Assembly (NCBI GenBank): GCA_009924965.1
Contig: RFQN01000010.1
Coordinates: forward strand, 1-15,916
Length of the DNA stretch: 15,916 bases
Direction: 5' to 3'
DNA from: Verrucomicrobiota bacterium
Lineage (GTDB): Bacteria; Verrucomicrobiota; Verrucomicrobiia; Opitutales; UBA953
Shown here one piece after another: positions 14,636 through 15,916 of this stretch; the stretch's first letter is position 1; the number at the start of each line of letters is the position of its first letter. The position numbers and the translations under genes were made by a program. The notes under the pieces were generated by a model, which made no database searches, was not told the origin of the DNA, and saw nothing but the letters and a program-made list of their open reading frames with translations.

Positions 14636-15916
14636 TGCGCATCGACGTGAAAGCGCGGCGCATCGAAGTGAGCGCCCAGGAATTCGCCACGTTCCGCCCT
14701 GGTCCCGGGGCCGGCGCCGGCGGCTCACCTTGGCGCGCCGAGGCCGGCCGGCAATGGCATGAGACGATGCGCAAGCAGGCCGAAGCCGAAGGCGCGGGCT
14801 GGACGTTCGAACAGCCGGTGACCTGCGAGATTGTCGTGCTCGGCTGGACGGTCTCCATCACAGGCCGCACCGACCAGTGGCGCGAGGACGGCAGCAAGGT
14901 CCACATCCGCGAAATCAAGACGGTCTCCGTCTCCCTGCCCCGCCGACCGGAATTCCTCCACGGCCGCTACCCGCACCATTTCCTGCAGCTGGGCGCCTAC
15001 TGCCATGCGGCCCGCCTCCGTCCCGGCGCCGGCGAAATCGTCGGAGAACTCGTCTTCGTCGACCCGACCGATGGCTCCAAGCAGACGCTGGCCTTGCCCG
15101 ACACCGCCGAAGCAGACCTGCTGCAGCAAGCGGAGACGCTGGCCGCCCATGCGGAAAACCGCCGCGCCAGCCATGCGCGCCTGCTCAACCTGCCCGATCG
15201 GATTCCCTTCAAGGAACCTCGACCCGAATGGCTGCAGGCCTGCGCAGACCTCGACCAGGCGATCATGGAATCGCCGATCCGCCTGATGGTCGCCCCGACA
15301 GGCTTCGGCAAGACCTCCGCGGCCTTGCGGCATGGGCTCTCGCTGCTGCGCAGCGGCCGCGCCGGTCGCCTGCTCTACCTCACGGGCAAAGGCACCGGCC
15401 AAATCCAGGTCCTCGCCGAACTGCGGCGCCTCGCCAAGCCCGGCGAACTCCGCGCCCTCGTCCTGCGGCCGCGGTCCGAACACGAAATCGACGGGCTGTC
15501 CGACGACCCCGAGGAGATCCGCCGCAACTGGGCGCGCGCAGCCATCGACCCCCAAGCCCTGCTGGCCGACGGCGCCGAGCTACGGCGCATCCGCGAGTTG
15601 GGCCGCCTCGCCGGCGTCCCGCCCTGGGACATCACCAAGGCGATGCTCGGACACGCGGAAGTGGTCATCTGCGACTACAATTACGTCTTCTCGCCGCGTA
15701 ACCGGTCCGCGCTTGAGACGGTGCCGGGCTGGAACGACAGCGACACGGTGCTGATCGTCGACGAAGCGCATAACCTACCTGAGCGCGCCGCCGAATGCCT
15801 GTCCCTCCGCGATGATGCGCAGTCCGCGGCCGATTTCGCCTTCACGCTCTCGGCCTGCAAAGCCCCCGCCCCGTGGTGCGCGACGATGCAGGCGTGGGCC
15901 GACTTCCTCCACCGCC
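14635..15916 (+). CDS. PD-(D/E)XK nuclease fused to XPD/Rad3-like helicase, cut by window end
   Basis: 427 codons visible, C-terminus outside the window. Residues 1 to about 180 form a RecB/Cas4-type nuclease: His42 in GRQWHETM, Asp80 in GRTDQW, Glu93 and Lys95 in REIKTV, and the QxxxY motif Q118-LGA-Y122. Residues from about 210 are a superfamily-2 helicase of the Rad3/XPD/DinG group: Walker A APTGFGKT (220-227), motif Ia LLYLTGKGTGQ, VVICDYNYVFSPRNR (343-357) and DEAH (376-379) in VLIVDEAHNLPERA. The second RecA-like domain should follow. The four Fe-S cysteines expected between Walker A and DEAH are absent; only Cys346 occurs there, and the usual CPY reads PPW. It probably unwinds and cuts DNA in repair. 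The start overlaps the recO-like stop. Confidence 0.85.
   Translation, partial: MRIDVKARRIEVSAQEFATFRPGPGAGAGGSPWRAEAGRQWHETMRKQAEAEGAGWTFEQPVTCEIVVLGWTVSITGRTDQWREDGSKVHIREIKTVSVSLPRRPEFLHGRYPHHFLQLGAYCHAARLRPGAGEIVGELVFVDPTDGSKQTLALPDTAEADLLQQAETLAAHAENRRASHARLLNLPDRIPFKEPRPEWLQACADLDQAIMESPIRLMVAPTGFGKTSAALRHGLSLLRSGRAGRLLYLTGKGTGQIQVLAELRRLAKPGELRALVLRPRSEHEIDGLSDDPEEIRRNWARAAIDPQALLADGAELRRIRELGRLAGVPPWDITKAMLGHAEVVICDYNYVFSPRNRSALETVPGWNDSDTVLIVDEAHNLPERAAECLSLRDDAQSAADFAFTLSACKAPAPWCATMQAWADFLHR

Overview
This 15.9-kb window is chromosomal, GC-rich and densely coded. I read twelve complete genes and two genes cut by the window edges. Gene content fits a Gram-negative bacterium: apolipoprotein N-acyltransferase, quinone-type dihydroorotate dehydrogenase and several Sec-exported proteins. 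A formylglycine-type sulfatase, an enlarged SecA without its C-terminal zinc motif, and the general gene style suggest Verrucomicrobiota, perhaps an Opitutae-like lineage. That placement is inference from protein style, not from a marker gene. No rRNA, tRNA, insertion sequence or CRISPR array was seen.

Layout. 1-1156 (-): arylsulfatase, C-terminus beyond the window. 1331-3139 (+): acetolactate synthase large subunit (ilvB), without a neighbouring small subunit. 3187-4110 (-): thioredoxin reductase (trxB), convergent with ilvB across a perfect 13-bp inverted repeat. 4201-4270: a compact cluster of four 13-bp GGGGTCAG units, REP/REPIN-like, lying between trxB and secA. 4387-7392 and 7389-8987 (+): secA overlapping lnt by 4 bp. 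9093-10016 (+): exported two-lobed retropepsin-like aspartyl protease. 10026-10766 (-): unrecognised protein with a very acidic tail. 10892-11944 and 11950-12684 (+): pyrD and an exported unknown. 12694-13251 (-): exported SOUL/heme-binding-like protein. 13346-14026, 14033-14635 and 14635-15916+ (+): DUF502 membrane protein, RecO-like protein, and a fusion of a PD-(D/E)XK (RecB-type) nuclease to an XPD/Rad3-like helicase, cut by the window end.

How they fit. secA-lnt joins protein export to lipoprotein maturation. pyrD and ilvB are housekeeping biosynthesis genes. The right-hand operon looks like a DNA-repair unit with a membrane protein at its head. The nuclease-helicase is the most interesting protein: it keeps the H/D/ExK/QxxxY nuclease residues and the helicase Walker A and DEAH boxes, but lacks the four cysteines that hold the Fe-S cluster in XPD-type helicases.

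Two patterns run across the window. No gene has a convincing Shine-Dalgarno sequence, and several have a TTG-centred -35-like hexamer about 34-37 bases before the ATG with a weak -10-like hexamer ending 5-8 bases before it, which suggests leaderless or very short-leader mRNAs. Two of the three convergent gene pairs end in hairpins that contain the stop codons.
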